Source of the DNA: Heterostelium album PN500
Taxonomy: Eukaryota; Evosea; Eumycetozoa; Acytosteliales; Acytosteliaceae
Assembly: GCF_000004825.1 (NCBI RefSeq)
Contig: NW_008805093.1
Location: 62,001 to 126,000, forward strand
DNA length: 64,000 nucleotides
Reading direction: 5' to 3'
A program made the position numbers and the translations under genes. The notes under the pieces are model-generated. The model made no database searches. It worked only from the letters and a program-made list of their open reading frames with translations, and had not been told where the DNA came from. Positions 1-12,687 of the stretch are shown here, piece after piece; position 1 is the first letter of the stretch, and every line of letters begins with the position of its first letter.

Positions 1-151
1 AGCACATCATAACATAACACAATATTCACCAAGTCAGTTTCAATATTGAAACAAATAATTTTTTTTTTTTAAGTTTTTTTTTTTTCACATTTTTTTAAAA
101 AAAAAAACAAAACAAAACAAAAACAATATAATACCATTAGTTTAAGTAAAG

Positions 152-3100
152 ATGTCATCAGAAGATAGCAATAATAACAATAGTGGTGGTGGAAGTGCCA
201 ATCTTTCATCGTCAAAGGGATCGTCAGCACTTGGAAGAAGAGGTACATTCTCAAAGGCAAAGAGTTTCAGAAGAGTGATCGGGCTCAACCTCGAACCACA
301 TACATCAACACAGCCTCAAGTATATAGATTTCTAAGTAAGTTATATCAATCATATGAATGATTAGATCTTTTAATCTTTTATCATTTCAAAATGATGATG
401 ATGATGATTAATTAACATTGCTGCTTTGTCCATCAGATGGAGAAGAATATAGTGGACCGGAATTAACACAGATTCAATCACCACCATCGACACCGAGAAG
501 TCAACGTTCAATGTCGGTTGCAACTTCGTCACCGTCGTTGCATGTCGTGCCCGACGATGAAGATACAAAGATTCCAGTGTTTTTAGGTGCGGACGGTACT
601 CTCTACAATAAGTTCTACGTGCCAATAAAGATCATTGGCATCGACGAACCTTCACCTCCACCACCAAAGTTATCGAGTCTAGCAAGTTTTGTACCACCAA
701 CCAGCAAGGAACGCGCAGCAGCAGCAGCAGCAGCGACGACATCGACAACCACAACAACATCGAGTACAGCATTCAATCCAGGCGATCAAATATACACAGG
801 ATTCCCAGAACCAAACAGCTATGACAACTATTTCGATTATGAACAGGCCGTAATGGATTGGCGCACTCAACTGCAGCAGAGTCTGGGCGTTATTCAACTG
901 CCACAGAATATGGGTCGTACATACAGTCGTCCGCGCGTCGTTGGCGGTGGACGCGATCTCATTCGTAAGAATTCAGAGGCAAGCAACGATGATTCGCTCA
1001 GTTTCGATTCGAGCGAGCGCAAACTCACAGAGTCAGACATCACCTCGCAGAACGGCGAGACCGACGACCCCAACGGCTACAGTCACAGTCCGTCGACACT
1101 CTTGGACAACAAGCTGCTGAAACACGCAGAGGAAGATATATCAAAGGACGGCGCTTCGCGTTCTCGAAGCGGCAGTGACACATCGACAGGATCATACGAC
1201 GGCAGCGCGCTTCTCGACGGTAGCAGTCCGATCGACGGCAGTCCATCAAGCGGATCGCTCACCTCGATGATCAACGGAACACGTTCTCGCAGCAACAGCT
1301 CCACCTATCTCGATCACAGAATCAATCGTAGCAATTCATTGTCACCCAAACAATCGATGGCTCGTCTCAACGAGTCTGGCGACTTCCGTATGGGTCGTGG
1401 TAACTCCATATTGAATATGGACGAAGATCGTTGGACACTGAGTAAAGATCCATGGGATTCACAGTTGATTCTTCAGGAGCCAGTACCAGAGTTGTATAAT
1501 ACATTCGAAGAGTATGAGTTTGCTATGAAAAACTGGGCGATCGAGGTGATCGTCAAGACACCGGTGCTGCCTCCACACTCGACACAACTGATCCAGTTGC
1601 CATCGAAAGAGAAGGCCAGCTCCACAAACGACGCTGCCTCCTCAGAGCAGTCTTCGAAACACCAGAAGCAGATGCAGCTCTACGAGCAGGCACAGCGCGA
1701 CGCCATCACCGCACTCAAGAATCAGTGGAAGTACCGCTCCGGAATGTTACAGATCAAATCCGACGATCAATTCATATACGATCGATACATAACAGTGTAT
1801 CGCGAACAGTTCAACAGAATCTATGGCAGCGGTGGTCGTTTCTTTGAGGATCACGAATTACAGGTCGACAAAGTTTGGAAGCGAATCAATGGCGAACCCA
1901 GAATGACACTGGTCGACACCGTCGACAAGTGGTACAACAAGAAACAAAAGATCTATCGTCAATCGTTATCGATTTATAAAGGTGGTGTCTGGGCGAATCA
2001 CTTGTTGATGCCCGCCGTTGCCAACGGCTGGAAAGAGTCACTACAGAGAAAACAGTCTATGTTGCCGCCTCTGCCCATCAAGGCGTTGCGTCGTCTTGAC
2101 ATCAACTCAGAGGCAGACGGCACCAAGGTAGAACTAAACTATCTCTCACCGGAGATTCCACTGGATCACACCAAGCTGCTACCGGCCAACATGAACATCC
2201 AGTATATACTCAACATGTTCGACACGACACTCGCTCAGACCAACCCATTCTCGCCAACCGTTTGCATCTCCACCGAAGAGCAGAAACAATATATAAAGAC
2301 TGCACGTCAATACGATCGTCGCTTGGTCCACGCATTCAGATTCGATCCACACCAATCGTGGACAGCCAAAGAGAATTCTCCCAATCCCAATCCTCAATCG
2401 CAACGCCAAGACATCGAGGCTGTCATGATCCAACAGCCATTCGGACAGACAACCATCCTGGCACTGATAAACACTCAACAAATATATTTGGATCGTTTCC
2501 AAGAATGCTTTGATTTGGATCCAAACAGAATGTATTGCAGCCAGTTGCCACCACTTGTAGTGTCGCTCAACCAATCGATGGGCGGCACCAACAACTTGTC
2601 GGTCAGCACCGGCGGTGGTGCCCAGTCGAATCAATCGACAGGTTCGTCACCAAACACACCAAACCAACAATCTCTAGCTTCGCCAATGAAACAGCCAGGC
2701 ACACCAACATCACCACATTACAATCATCTCTTGGGATCACCTCCATCGCGTTCCGGCTCGCTCAGCTCCTTTTCATTCGGCTCGCCTGCCTCCAACAAAA
2801 TCTTGTTGTCACCAAACAACAATGTATCGATACTCTCGACATCGAGTGGCATTGAATCACCAAGACAGAATCTCAATCCAACACTGCAATCGATCTTGGT
2901 CAACTCACTCGGCAGCAACGGTTCACCAAGAACCGGTAACCAATCATCGACACCTCCAAGCAATCCATACATTCAAAACTTCATCAACTTTATCTCGACC
3001 AACACCTTCCCCGAAATGTTAACAATCTTTGACAAAGTTAACAATGTATTATCAACCGCTAAACTATCTTCATTGGTCATATTCTCTCTTGCCTCTGAAA

Positions 3101-5113
3101 AAGGTTCACTTTTAATGGAGGGTATTATTGCATCTAAAGGTAAATCAATCAATCAATTCAATCAATTCAATCATCTATCAATACTAATCTATATATAAAC
3201 CATTTAGATATTTATTCATTGTATAAAGCTGCACTTGGTGTTTCATACTTTGATGCAGTTCCAATTGATCTGTATCCATATCCAATGCATTTGAATCAAG
3301 TATTGATTCCTGCAATTGCAAAGGGCTCTACACAAGAAGTAATTCGCTTCGTTTTTATGTATTATTATTTAAATATCATTCATGAGAGAGTTCAATTCTA
3401 CACATCGAATCAAACAGTAATTTCAATGATCAATTTATCCAAAAAAGTAAATATCACATGATCATTAGTTTGATTGGCTAAAAAAAAAAAAAAAAAGAAT
3501 AATACTAATATTATTATTTGATTATTCAAATTCGAATAACTTTTAGGATGTAGCTGACAGACTTGCTTCACTGATTCAAACCGATAAAGAGTTGCTCTCT
3601 AAAATATTTAAAGCCATAGGAAGAAAGTCATCGACTGTATCACACTTTTTCTTATTTATTTTGATACAATTGATGAGAATACCAGATCAAACTATTATGG
3701 TAAGTGTACATTTATCTATCTCTTATTAATTTATAAATAGTTTAATATTAATTGTTATTTTATATATAGTCATTCTTTAAACTTAAAGATAGTTTGTTAC
3801 CTCATATTAGAGATTTATGTCATAGTAAATTCTTACATTCACAGTTTGCAGCAAAGAGATTGTACCAAATTCTTCAAGAGGAAGCTTGGAAAGACTTTTT
3901 GTATCTCGAGTACAGTGAAAAGGATGTTTTGATTACTGATCTTTTGTCAGCTTGTGAAGCCGGTTCGAAATCGTTACTCAGCGAACTCGTCTTCTCAATG
4001 TGTACCTCTACATTGGAGACCATCAACTCCAACGCTTCTTCATCCGTTAGATTCTTATTGAACGAACAACTATTCTTCCAGATTTACAATGCTATTACCA
4101 AATCAAAGAAATCTGATTCAGTATGTTATACTATACTATTTAAATATTTATACATTTTAATTTAAATACTAATCCTTTTTTTTTTAAAACAATTAGAATA
4201 TTGAAAATCTTGCCAAGTTATTCGCTCATTTATGTAAGACAAGTGTAAGATTTGGAATGGTAAAGAAGAGTGAGAATATCAAGATCAATAAGAAGAGTAC
4301 AACCGAACAAGAGATTCATGTATCACCAACATTTATGTTTGAATTGTTGGCATTTGTCACACAACCACAAGTACCATCCGATAAATCTTTAGTTAAGAAC
4401 TGTATGTATAATTTGTTATCGTTGACATATACCTAAGAATATCACTGGTTATTAATATTCATAAATTACAAATGATCATTTATTTGTTTATAGATATGTT
4501 GGTTGCATTGAGACATTTGTTGAAGCCAGCGGAACTCTTTGATATTCTCAAGAAGGAACAGACTTTGAATAATAAGTTGTTGATTGCATCGTGCAGAGAC
4601 GGAAGAAATCCAGATTTCAATAGAAACAGTTGGCGTTTGTTCTTCCAGATCATCCGTTTGCACTCTGGACACATCGAGTTTTTGGAGAAGAACAAGTATC
4701 TGGCACAGTTTATCGATATCATTAATACCAATGCCGGACCGGTGGTTCTTACCAACTCACTGCACTACCTCACCAAGCTGTTTGCACTGGTGCAATACGA
4801 GAACCGTCGTGCCACGCTCTGGAAGGGTGCCGTATCCGATGCTAAACACACCGAGAAAGACGTCAAGACGTTGCGTGACTTTTTCATCGAGAGACACATG
4901 TTTATCAAGGTACACATGGTCTATCGTAAGTACATGGAGAGTAACCCAGCCGGTCGTTCCTACATCCAACTCTGTAATCTCTACCAAGCGATATTCACAT
5001 TGACCATCTGTCAAAAACTATTTAAAGACTCTGCAAAGAACTCTGATTACAAAGAAGGTTTCACCAAGATTTCCAAGTGGTTCAGAGATGATTCTATTTC
5101 TTTGATACGTTAG
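152..5113 (+). CDS. large helical scaffold-like protein, function not established
   Basis: Seven exons close in frame: 152-335, 437-3139, 3208-3446, 3547-3699, 3770-4120, 4197-4401 and 4494-5113, giving 1484 residues. The first 110 residues or so are Ser/Asn/Pro-rich, with Ala and Thr runs near 720-770. Two copies of a short motif, roughly F-x-x-YE-x-A-M-x-W, lie near residues 195-205 and 415-430, each preceded by a P-x-P-x-x-Y/L stretch. The C-terminal 500 residues, spread over the six small introns, are non-repetitive and look all-helical, armadillo-like. No catalytic motif, signal peptide or membrane segment is visible. It vaguely recalls the ScaA scaffold of the dictyostelid Ras/Sca1 complex, but I cannot confirm that and give no symbol. 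The gene is GC-rich relative to its flanks, as expected of a conserved gene. Confidence 0.85.
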
Positions 5114-5452
5114 AGAAACAAAAACAAACAAACATACCAAACCAACAACAAAATCAATTAAACATATAACATAATTTTAAAACAAACAAAAAACAAACAT
5201 ATTATTATATTAAACACCCAACAACAAACAATAAACAATACATTCACATTATATTATTAATCAATTAACCAAAAATAATAACTTAATTTTTTATTTAAAA
5301 AAACTTGAAATATAATTAAAGAACTTTTCTTTTGTACTACTTATTAAACCTAATTCTTGTTGTTGATCTTTAAATAAATTTACATGATACTTTCTTTATT
5401 AAGCTTTAATTATTTTAAATTTAAAAGAATTAAGAATAATATAATAATAATA

Positions 5453-6082
5453 TTAATATTCATCATCATCACAAAATGATAGTTCAGATATATCCATATT
5501 GAAGATTGAATTTTGATCACAGGTTGTACCATCCAACTCTCGGTGATATGTGAAATCTGAATTACTATATTTAAACTTTTGGTAAAAGTATTGAATGATA
5601 TCGTAATCACTATGAGAAATAGCTAGTTTGATCTCTTTGGCCGCTTCTTCATTGTAGCATTCACTACGATTCTCAATGAGAAACTTTACTATATCGCTTC
5701 GATTAAAAATGATTGCTGAACGGAGAGCGTCAAGAGTACATCCTTCACTCCTATTGAAATGCAGCCATTTCACCATTTGTAGGTTATGTCGAGAAGCGAA
5801 ATTCATAGCATCAACAGAACATCCTTCACTTCGATTGAAATGTAACCATTTCAATAGCTTTAGATGATTGTAAAGTGCTGCATTGTCCATTGCCAACGAT
5901 GAGCAAGGTTCACTTCGATTCTCATTAATCCATTCTACAAGTTCCAAGTTACCAGAACAAACAGCATGATCTATTAAACTCTCAGAGGTCTTTAGTTTTG
6001 GATAGTTGGAGTGAATCCATTTCAAGACAGATAGATATCCAAGCTTTGCTACTTGTACAAGTGTATTGCTATTGAAATTCAA
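5453..6082 (-). pseudogene. ankyrin-repeat protein, C-terminal fragment
   Basis: The frame holds about six degenerate ankyrin-type units of the dictyostelid kind, each with a Leu-Lys-Trp-Leu/Ile-His core and an Asn-Arg-Ser-Glu-Gly-Cys linker. It is a relative of the 771-residue protein at 22203-24518, matching its central and C-terminal parts. There is no ATG: the first possible codon is TTG at 6082, and an in-frame TGA lies just upstream, so the N-terminal half is missing. Either it is a truncated relic or it is the last exon of a gene whose first exon I cannot find. I favour a relic, because the large paralogue has no introns and the 350 bp upstream hold only low-complexity sequence and a transposon end. 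Confidence 0.6.
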
Positions 6083-6227
6083 TTCAATTCAGAGACTTCT
6101 TTGTTTTTGTACAAATATTATTTGTTCTCTCTCTCTATTTATTTATTTGTTATTTTATCTAAATTATTTAACATTTTAAAAATATATGTTTATGTTTTTT
6201 TTTGAACTTTTCTAATTGATCAATTAC

Positions 6228-6275
6228 AAAAACAAAACTGGCTCCCAACCCTTTCGCCTGTGAATCATCTTGTTT
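6228..6275. repeat. one-ended MITE fragment
   Basis: The sequence AACAAAACTGGCTC followed by CCAACcCTTTCGCCTG matches one end of the short inverted-repeat element seen whole at 39433-39581 and 46495-46635. The other end is absent here. Confidence 0.6.
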
Positions 6276-6420
6276 TCCAATCTGTTGATATTTTCACAAA
6301 AAATCTGTTGTTTCACAATCAAAGTCAAAAAAAATCATTTTTTTTTCTACAAATTCTATTTTTTCCAAATAATTCTTTTAATATTATCAAAAAAAAAAAA
6401 AAACAATTTCTTTTAGTTTA

Positions 6421-6600
6421 ATAGAAATTCCATCATCAGTCCAAAAATTGATTCTTATTTCACTGGATAACATTGATGTCAACAACTTTCCAAATACATT
6501 GAATCGTTGGTTATTAAAAATTTTGGTGAATATCATAGAATCCAAGATCCCAAATATATTAGCACTTTATGAATCTAAAATTACAAATAATGTTTTTTAA
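6421..6600 (+). pseudogene. FNIP-gene C-terminal relic
   Basis: Sixty codons are open to a TAA at 6598-6600 and read like the end of the FNIP proteins next door: IPSSVQKL, then a FPNTL block, then ESKIPNI and YESKI. In the intact paralogue at 8799-10562 these blocks are about 100 residues apart, so the middle has been deleted. It has no F-box exon, start codon or promoter. It is a leftover of a lost family member immediately upstream of the next intact gene. Confidence 0.75.
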
Positions 6601-6656
6601 ACAAACTTAATTTTTTGTGAAAAAAATAAAATAAACTGATCATTTAAAAAAGTAAA

Positions 6657-8319
6657 ATGATGAACAATAATAATAACGATAATCAAAGAAATAGAATAGT
6701 TAATTTATCACATATTTTGTTATCAAAGATTATTAAATATTTAGATGATAATATAGATAGAATAGTGTTTACATTAGTTTGTAAAAGATGGTATAATGAC
6801 ACCCATAATTATCTATCTTTCAATACTGATCATATAGGAATGATATTGAATGATAAACTTAAAAATAATATGTTTTTGAATTCATATAAATCAATATACA
6901 TCGATTCAATCAATCGAAAGAATGATTATCATCTTTACATTTTCAAGGATAATCATCAAAATGCAGAATATTGCATCAACTATGGTATGTATATTAAGCT
7001 GTTATTAATGAAATAAGTTTAAAATAACATTACTTATATGAATCGACTCTATTTTAGAACAACTTCTTCAAAAGAATGAGATACCTCCAAATGTCAAAAC
7101 GATTTCAATTGGCTCCGATGTTTTAAATTTGGAGGAGATTTATCAATTGATATCTAGGTCCAATGTCACTACAATGGAGCATTGTTCAACACTAAGATAT
7201 AAATTACCAGAGAATATTAGATCTCTATCGTTTTCATCAGAGTTTAATGAACCGTTGGTACCTGGCTATCTTCCAGCACACTTGAAATGTCTAAAATTTC
7301 AGACCTCCATTTCCAAACACACACTTAATGCAGGTGTTCTCCCAAATACAATCGAGATTTTGGTTCTTAATAGATCAGTGCAACATCCACTTGAACCAGG
7401 TTTATTACCACCTTCTTTGAAATCTCTTTCTTACCAAAATAATCATCTTCCAAAAGTTGGATCACTACCTCCAAATATTGAAGAATTCAGTTATTATTTC
7501 ATAAGTGCCATTGGAAGACCATCAATAAGTAAAGGAGTTTTACCTTTGACACTTCGGAAATTGACAGTACCTTCATCATGGCTTCCATCAATCAAATCAC
7601 TCCCAAATCTTACATCCTTAACATTAACATATAATGACAATAATATAATTGATTTAAGTTATCTGCCATGTTCAATTACAGAGTTGCACATTTCCTATGG
7701 TAGATTAATATCAAAGATGCCACCATCAATCAAATATTTGGATTTAAATTCCATTGAATTTGATATTGATTCGGTATTCAAAGATCGATCACAATATCAA
7801 TTTGATTATCTTTCAGTAACAGAATTCAAATCTGTATCACTCAATGGTCTGAATATAAAGGAACTCTATATTTCATTAAATGGAAATCAATCTCTACCTC
7901 TAATTCCGTCATCAGTTCAAAAGTTAACTATTTGTTCAATAGAAACAAATTCGTTTCTTGGTAATCTACTCTTTCCAAACAAACTTGAAGAGTTGGTAAT
8001 AAAGAATTATGAAGATTTTGATAGAGCATTTAAAATTAATAGTGATATTCTTCCTACATCAATTCAATCGTTGACACTGCCATCACTAAGAGTTCCACAA
8101 CCTCGAATACCCAACAATCTTATTCTAAAACCATATAAGCATAGTTCATATAAACTATGGTTGCGAAGACTTGACTATCAACATTATCTCTTCTTCAGTG
8201 AGGAATTAAGTTTTTTATCAGCGATCATTTGTGAATCACAGATTCCTAAAATATTCTCATTTTATGAATCAATTATTCCAAAATACTTTGAATATCATCG
8301 AAGATGGAACAAAGAATAA
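6657..8319 (+). CDS. F-box/FNIP-repeat protein
   Basis: Exons 6657-6984 and 7058-8319 (phase-1 intron) give 529 residues. Exon 1 starts with an Asn-rich leader, then an F-box-like segment (NLSHILLSKIIKYL, then RIVFTLVCKRW) at about residues 15-50. Exon 2 carries tandem FNIP repeats of about 22 residues: a hydrophobic pair, F-N/x-x-P-L/I, P-G, then LP-x-x-L-K-x-L. The family is thought to act as substrate adaptors of SCF-type ubiquitin ligases, the repeats forming a leucine-rich-repeat-like surface. That role is inferred, and no substrate is known. Its closest relative in the window is the minus-strand gene at 37829-39413, which shares the NEIPPNV start of exon 2. Confidence 0.88.
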
Positions 8320-8798
8320 AATTTGTCTTTTGTTTATTTTATTTATAAAAAAAACAATATATTAAAGAAAATAAGTCGAGACTTTCTATAGTAAAAACTA
8401 TGGGAATAACTATCGGAATAACTAACTCATATAAACCTAATAAAACACCTGCAGTAAATATTTTTCTTTATCAATATTCTGAATTTGATAAAAACCTTTT
8501 ATGCTTTAACTTTTAACTTAAAAGTGTGATTTTTACTTCTACTAATTATTTTTCAATGATTTTCACATAATCATCGAAAATTGTGTTTTGGTTTGTCTCA
8601 CCCCACCCCACTTTATGATACCTGTGCCAAAATATATATATTCAGTTAAAAAAAAACAAAACCACACAACAAATAATTTCTTTTTCATATAAATGATTAA
8701 ATATTTTCTTTTGTATCAATATTTTTCCCACTCTAATCTTTATATTTTTTAAACATGTTTAGTAATATCCAAAACAAAAAACAATCTTTGTTATTAAA
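8320..8798. other. intergenic, nothing recognised
   Basis: AT-rich spacer between two FNIP genes. I see homopolymer runs and a short C-rich patch (caccccacccc, near 8600) but no coding remnant, RNA gene or repeat shared with the rest of the window. Confidence 0.5.
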
Positions 8799-10562
8799 AT
8801 GATGAGCAATAATAATAATAATAACCATAATCAAAGAAATATATTAGTCAACTTATCACATCTATTATTATCAAAGATTATTAATTATTTAGATGACAAT
8901 GCAGATCGAATAGTGTTTACATTAGTTTGTAAAAGATGGTTCATTGATAGGCATAGATATCTATCTTTTAATATTAGTCATATTAAAAAGATATTGAATG
9001 ATGTACTTAAAAATAATATGTTTTTAAATTCATATGAATCAATATACCTCGATTCAATCAATAGAAAGAATAAATATAGAATTGTTGTTTTCAAAACAAT
9101 TCAAAATTCTCCAATGAGTGTATTTACGATGGGTAATTTTTTTATGAAAAGTTTAAATAATATTAATTTTTAACAAAAACATTAAAATTCTATATTATTT
9201 TTTTTTACTCCTATTTTAGAAAAACTCAGACAAATTAAAGAGATTCATCCAAATGTCGATCAAGTTATATCTACTGATATTGAATCTTCTGACCTGGAAG
9301 AATTATATAGAATGATATGTAGATCCAATGTCACAGATTTAAGTTGCCAAACACTTAGATATAGATTACCAGATAATCTAACATCTCTATCATTCGCATA
9401 TGATTTTGATGAACCATTACTACCTGGTAGTCTTCCACCAAATCTTAAAAATCTAGATTTTTCCTTTTCTAAATACAAACAACCAATTCAAAAAGGTTTG
9501 CTTCCAAACACATTGGAGAAGTTACATTTGTGTTCGTCACGCAAAACACTAATCGAACCAGGAGTTTTACCATCATCTTTGAAAGTTCTTTCTTACAATG
9601 GCAATAATACTCTAAAAGTTGGATCATTACCTCCAAATCTTGAAGAATTCAATTTCTATGGTGATCTAAATGTACCAATCTCGGAAGGAGTACTACCTTT
9701 ATCACTTCACACATTGTCAGTACCATTTCAATGGCTTCCATTAATCAAATCGCTTTCAAATCTGAAATCATTATCACTGTTAGGTTCTGGCAAAGATGAT
9801 ATCGTTGATTTAAGTTATCTTCCGAGTTCACTAACAGATTTGCAGATTGGAGGAGAATCTATGTTTCTATCTACAATTCCACCATCAATAAAAAGTATCG
9901 GTTCTATATATCCACAAAAAACCGATTCATTATTCAAAGATCGATCAGAATATCAACTTGATTATCTATCAATTGTTGGATACAAACAAGGTTCACTCAA
10001 TGGACTGAAGATCAAGGAATTGGATATTTTCATGGATGTTCTTAATCCTGATATACAAATGGATGAATTAAAGGATCTTCCTGATGGTATTGAAAAACTT
10101 TATATAGCTTTTCAAAGTGATATTCCAATTAATTTAAAAGATATTCCATCTTCTGTTCGAACTTTAACACTTAATTCATTGGATAGCTTTGATGTCAACA
10201 CTTTTCCAAACACATTAGAAGAGTTAGTTATTGATGATGTTGGTGAATATGATGATATAGATGATCAACTATTTGACAGTGATCTTCTTCCATCAACACT
10301 TCAATCACTAACATTACCGTCCTTGTTACTTCCACAACCTCGAATACCCAACAATCTTATTATCAAAACAGTGGAATTGAAAAATACATCAGATAAAATA
10401 ACTTTGCGAAGACTTGACGACCATCATTTTCTTTTCAGCGAAGAATCATGTTTTATGTGTGCGATCGTTCATGAATCTCAGATTCCTAATATATTCTCAT
10501 TTTATGAATCAAAGATTCCAAAATATATGTTTGGATATCTTCCAAGATGGAATATAAACTAA
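8799..10562 (+). CDS. F-box/FNIP-repeat protein
   Basis: Exons 8799-9132 and 9220-10562, phase-1 intron, 558 residues. It opens with an Asn-run leader and an F-box-like segment (NLSHLLLSKIINYLDD, VCKRWF). The second exon holds FNIP repeats such as F-x-x-PLLPGSLPPNLK and PGVLPSSLKVLSY, followed by the family's C-terminal LRRLDDHH and ESQIPNIFSFYESKIPK blocks. It is co-oriented with the FNIP gene upstream, 480 bp away, probably a tandem duplicate that has diverged well. A role as a ubiquitin-ligase adaptor is a family-level inference. Both domains look complete and the reading frame is undisturbed. Confidence 0.88.
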
Positions 10563-10730
10563 ATGTTCTTTTTTTTTAAAACATAAAAAATAAATTCATA
10601 TCATTAAAATATTACAATTTTCTTGTCTTTCATTATAGTAATTATTGTTGATGTTACTGTTCTTTATATTCATCAATTCAATCGTTAATTATCACATTTG
10701 TTATAAGTTCAAATTTTTTTATTTATTTTG

Positions 10731-10850
10731 GTTGTTTACATTAGTTTGTAAAATGTCATCATAGATATAGTTATCTATCTTTTAATTCTGATGAGCAATG
10801 ATGAATATAAATATAAAAGATGTATAGATAGAATAATTGTTTGTTAAAGA
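10731..10850 (+). pseudogene. F-box exon relic of a FNIP gene
   Basis: A short stretch matches the coding DNA for FTLVCK and YLSFN of the F-box exon (ttacattagtttgtaaaa, then atctatcttttaat) with small deletions and an early stop. No second exon follows. It is an exon-1-only remnant lying between two convergent FNIP genes. Confidence 0.6.
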
Positions 10851-10881
10851 TAAATATTTATCAATTGTCATTTGATTGATA

Positions 10882-12605
10882 TTATTTTATTTTGATACCC
10901 GATGATGTACATCTTTCTACAAATCCATCCAAACTAGGAAGTATCATTGCAACAATATCATTAAAGGATTGACCAAAAAAAATATAATGGTTATCTATTT
11001 TTCTTATCTGGTAATTCAGTCTTGGTTCGACATGAAAGTTAAGACAGTCAAATTTGTTTGATGGAATAGACACTTCTGGAAGTGAGAGTGTGCTAAGAGT
11101 ACTGGGAATAACTGGGAGTTTCGCATTGTTCAAGGAAAGAGATTTGACAACCAATTCTTTCACTGATGATGGTATCTCGTTATTATATCGAGTGACCATA
11201 AGATTGAATGGAAAGATCATCTTGGTTACGGACGATGGTATAAAATAATGGTGAGTGATATCCGAAAAGATATATCCAAAACTAAGTGTTTCGACACCAA
11301 ATGGTATTTCTCTTAGGATATCGGGTTTTTTCTCGACTGTAGCCAGTTTTCTAACACCGGAATGGAATCCTATTACCAGCTCTTTGATTGCCAAACCCTC
11401 GAGCGAATCATGCTTGAAAGCATAGACACCAAGAGAATCCAATCGATATTGCGATCGATCTTTGAATATCTCATCGATATTGTATTGTGAATTGATGATA
11501 CTGAGATCTTTAATGGTGGTAGGCATCGTCGATGTCAATCTAGAGGGTGGTCGGATGATCAACTTGGTGAGTGAGGTCGGTAGTAGACTGAGGTCAATGG
11601 GGATCTCGCCAGCACTATACGTATTGGTAAAGGTCAAACTCTTCAAATTTGTCAGTGGTTTCAAATATGGAATCCAGCTGGTTGGTACCTCTAGGAGAGT
11701 GTGTAGAGATGTCGGTAATACTTCTTCGGTCATCTCAGAGAAATGTCCGGAATAAACCAATACCTCTAGATTCTGAGGTAATACACCAACTTGGAAACTC
11801 TGTTTATACGATGGAACAACAAACTTTAATACTCTGAGAGATGAAGGCAGTACTCCTGGTTCGAATGGTTTATCAAATTGATCACCGAATATCAATTTCT
11901 CCAATGTATTTGGAAGTAAACCCGCTGGAATAGGTCGATTGAAGTTTGAACCAAAACAAAGTTTCTTTAATTTCGCTGGTAGACTGCCAGGCAATAAAGT
12001 TTCGTTCGGAAAGCTATCTGATAATGACAGCGATGTCAGATTCTCTGGTAATCTATACTTCAATGTATCACATTTCTCTAACTTTGTTACATTGGAATTG
12101 GAGAGCACACTAAAGAAATTCTCAAAGACCGAATGATCGAACTGATTATCAAATCCACCAAACAAAACAATAGTCTTTATATTTGGTTGAATCTTATCAA
12201 TATCTTTGAGATTATCTAAATATATAACACTTTGTTTAATTAATATTTGTCCACATACATATTTATTTCTAACGCTTGAAATATTGATAACACACCCATG
12301 TCTATAAAATAATCATTATTATATCTATTATAACCTATTATCAATTTACATTTTTTATTAAGTTTGATTGAATTGATAATTGATGATCTATATGATTTCA
12401 AATAGATATGTGATGTATTTTCTTTGTTGATTTCATTGATATCTTTGATATTAAATGTTAAATATTTATCTCTTTCGTCGAACCATCTTTTACAAACTAA
12501 TGTAAATACTATTCTATCTATGTTATTATCAAGATAAAAAACAATATTTGATAATAACAAATGTGATAAATTAACTAATTTATTTGATTGATTATCACTA
12601 TACAT
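10882..12605 (-). CDS. F-box/FNIP-repeat protein
   Basis: Exons 12605-12296 and 12215-10882 (minus), phase-1 intron with a GTGTGT donor, 547 residues. Exon 1 encodes an F-box-like segment (NLSHLLLSNIVFYLD, VCKRWFDER). Exon 2 encodes FNIP repeats (FNRPIPAGLLPNTLEKL, FDKPFEPGVLPSSLRVL and similar) and then less regular leucine-rich units. The coding DNA is richer in GC than that of the plus-strand FNIP genes before it. It is convergent with the gene at 8799-10562 and co-oriented with the pseudogene at 12688-14360, from which it probably shares a tandem origin. Confidence 0.87.
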
Positions 12606-12687
12606 TTATAAACATGTGGTAGATCACATGATCATTAAAAATAAAAATAAAAAAAAATTGGTGATCATTTTAAAAAATTACTTTAAT

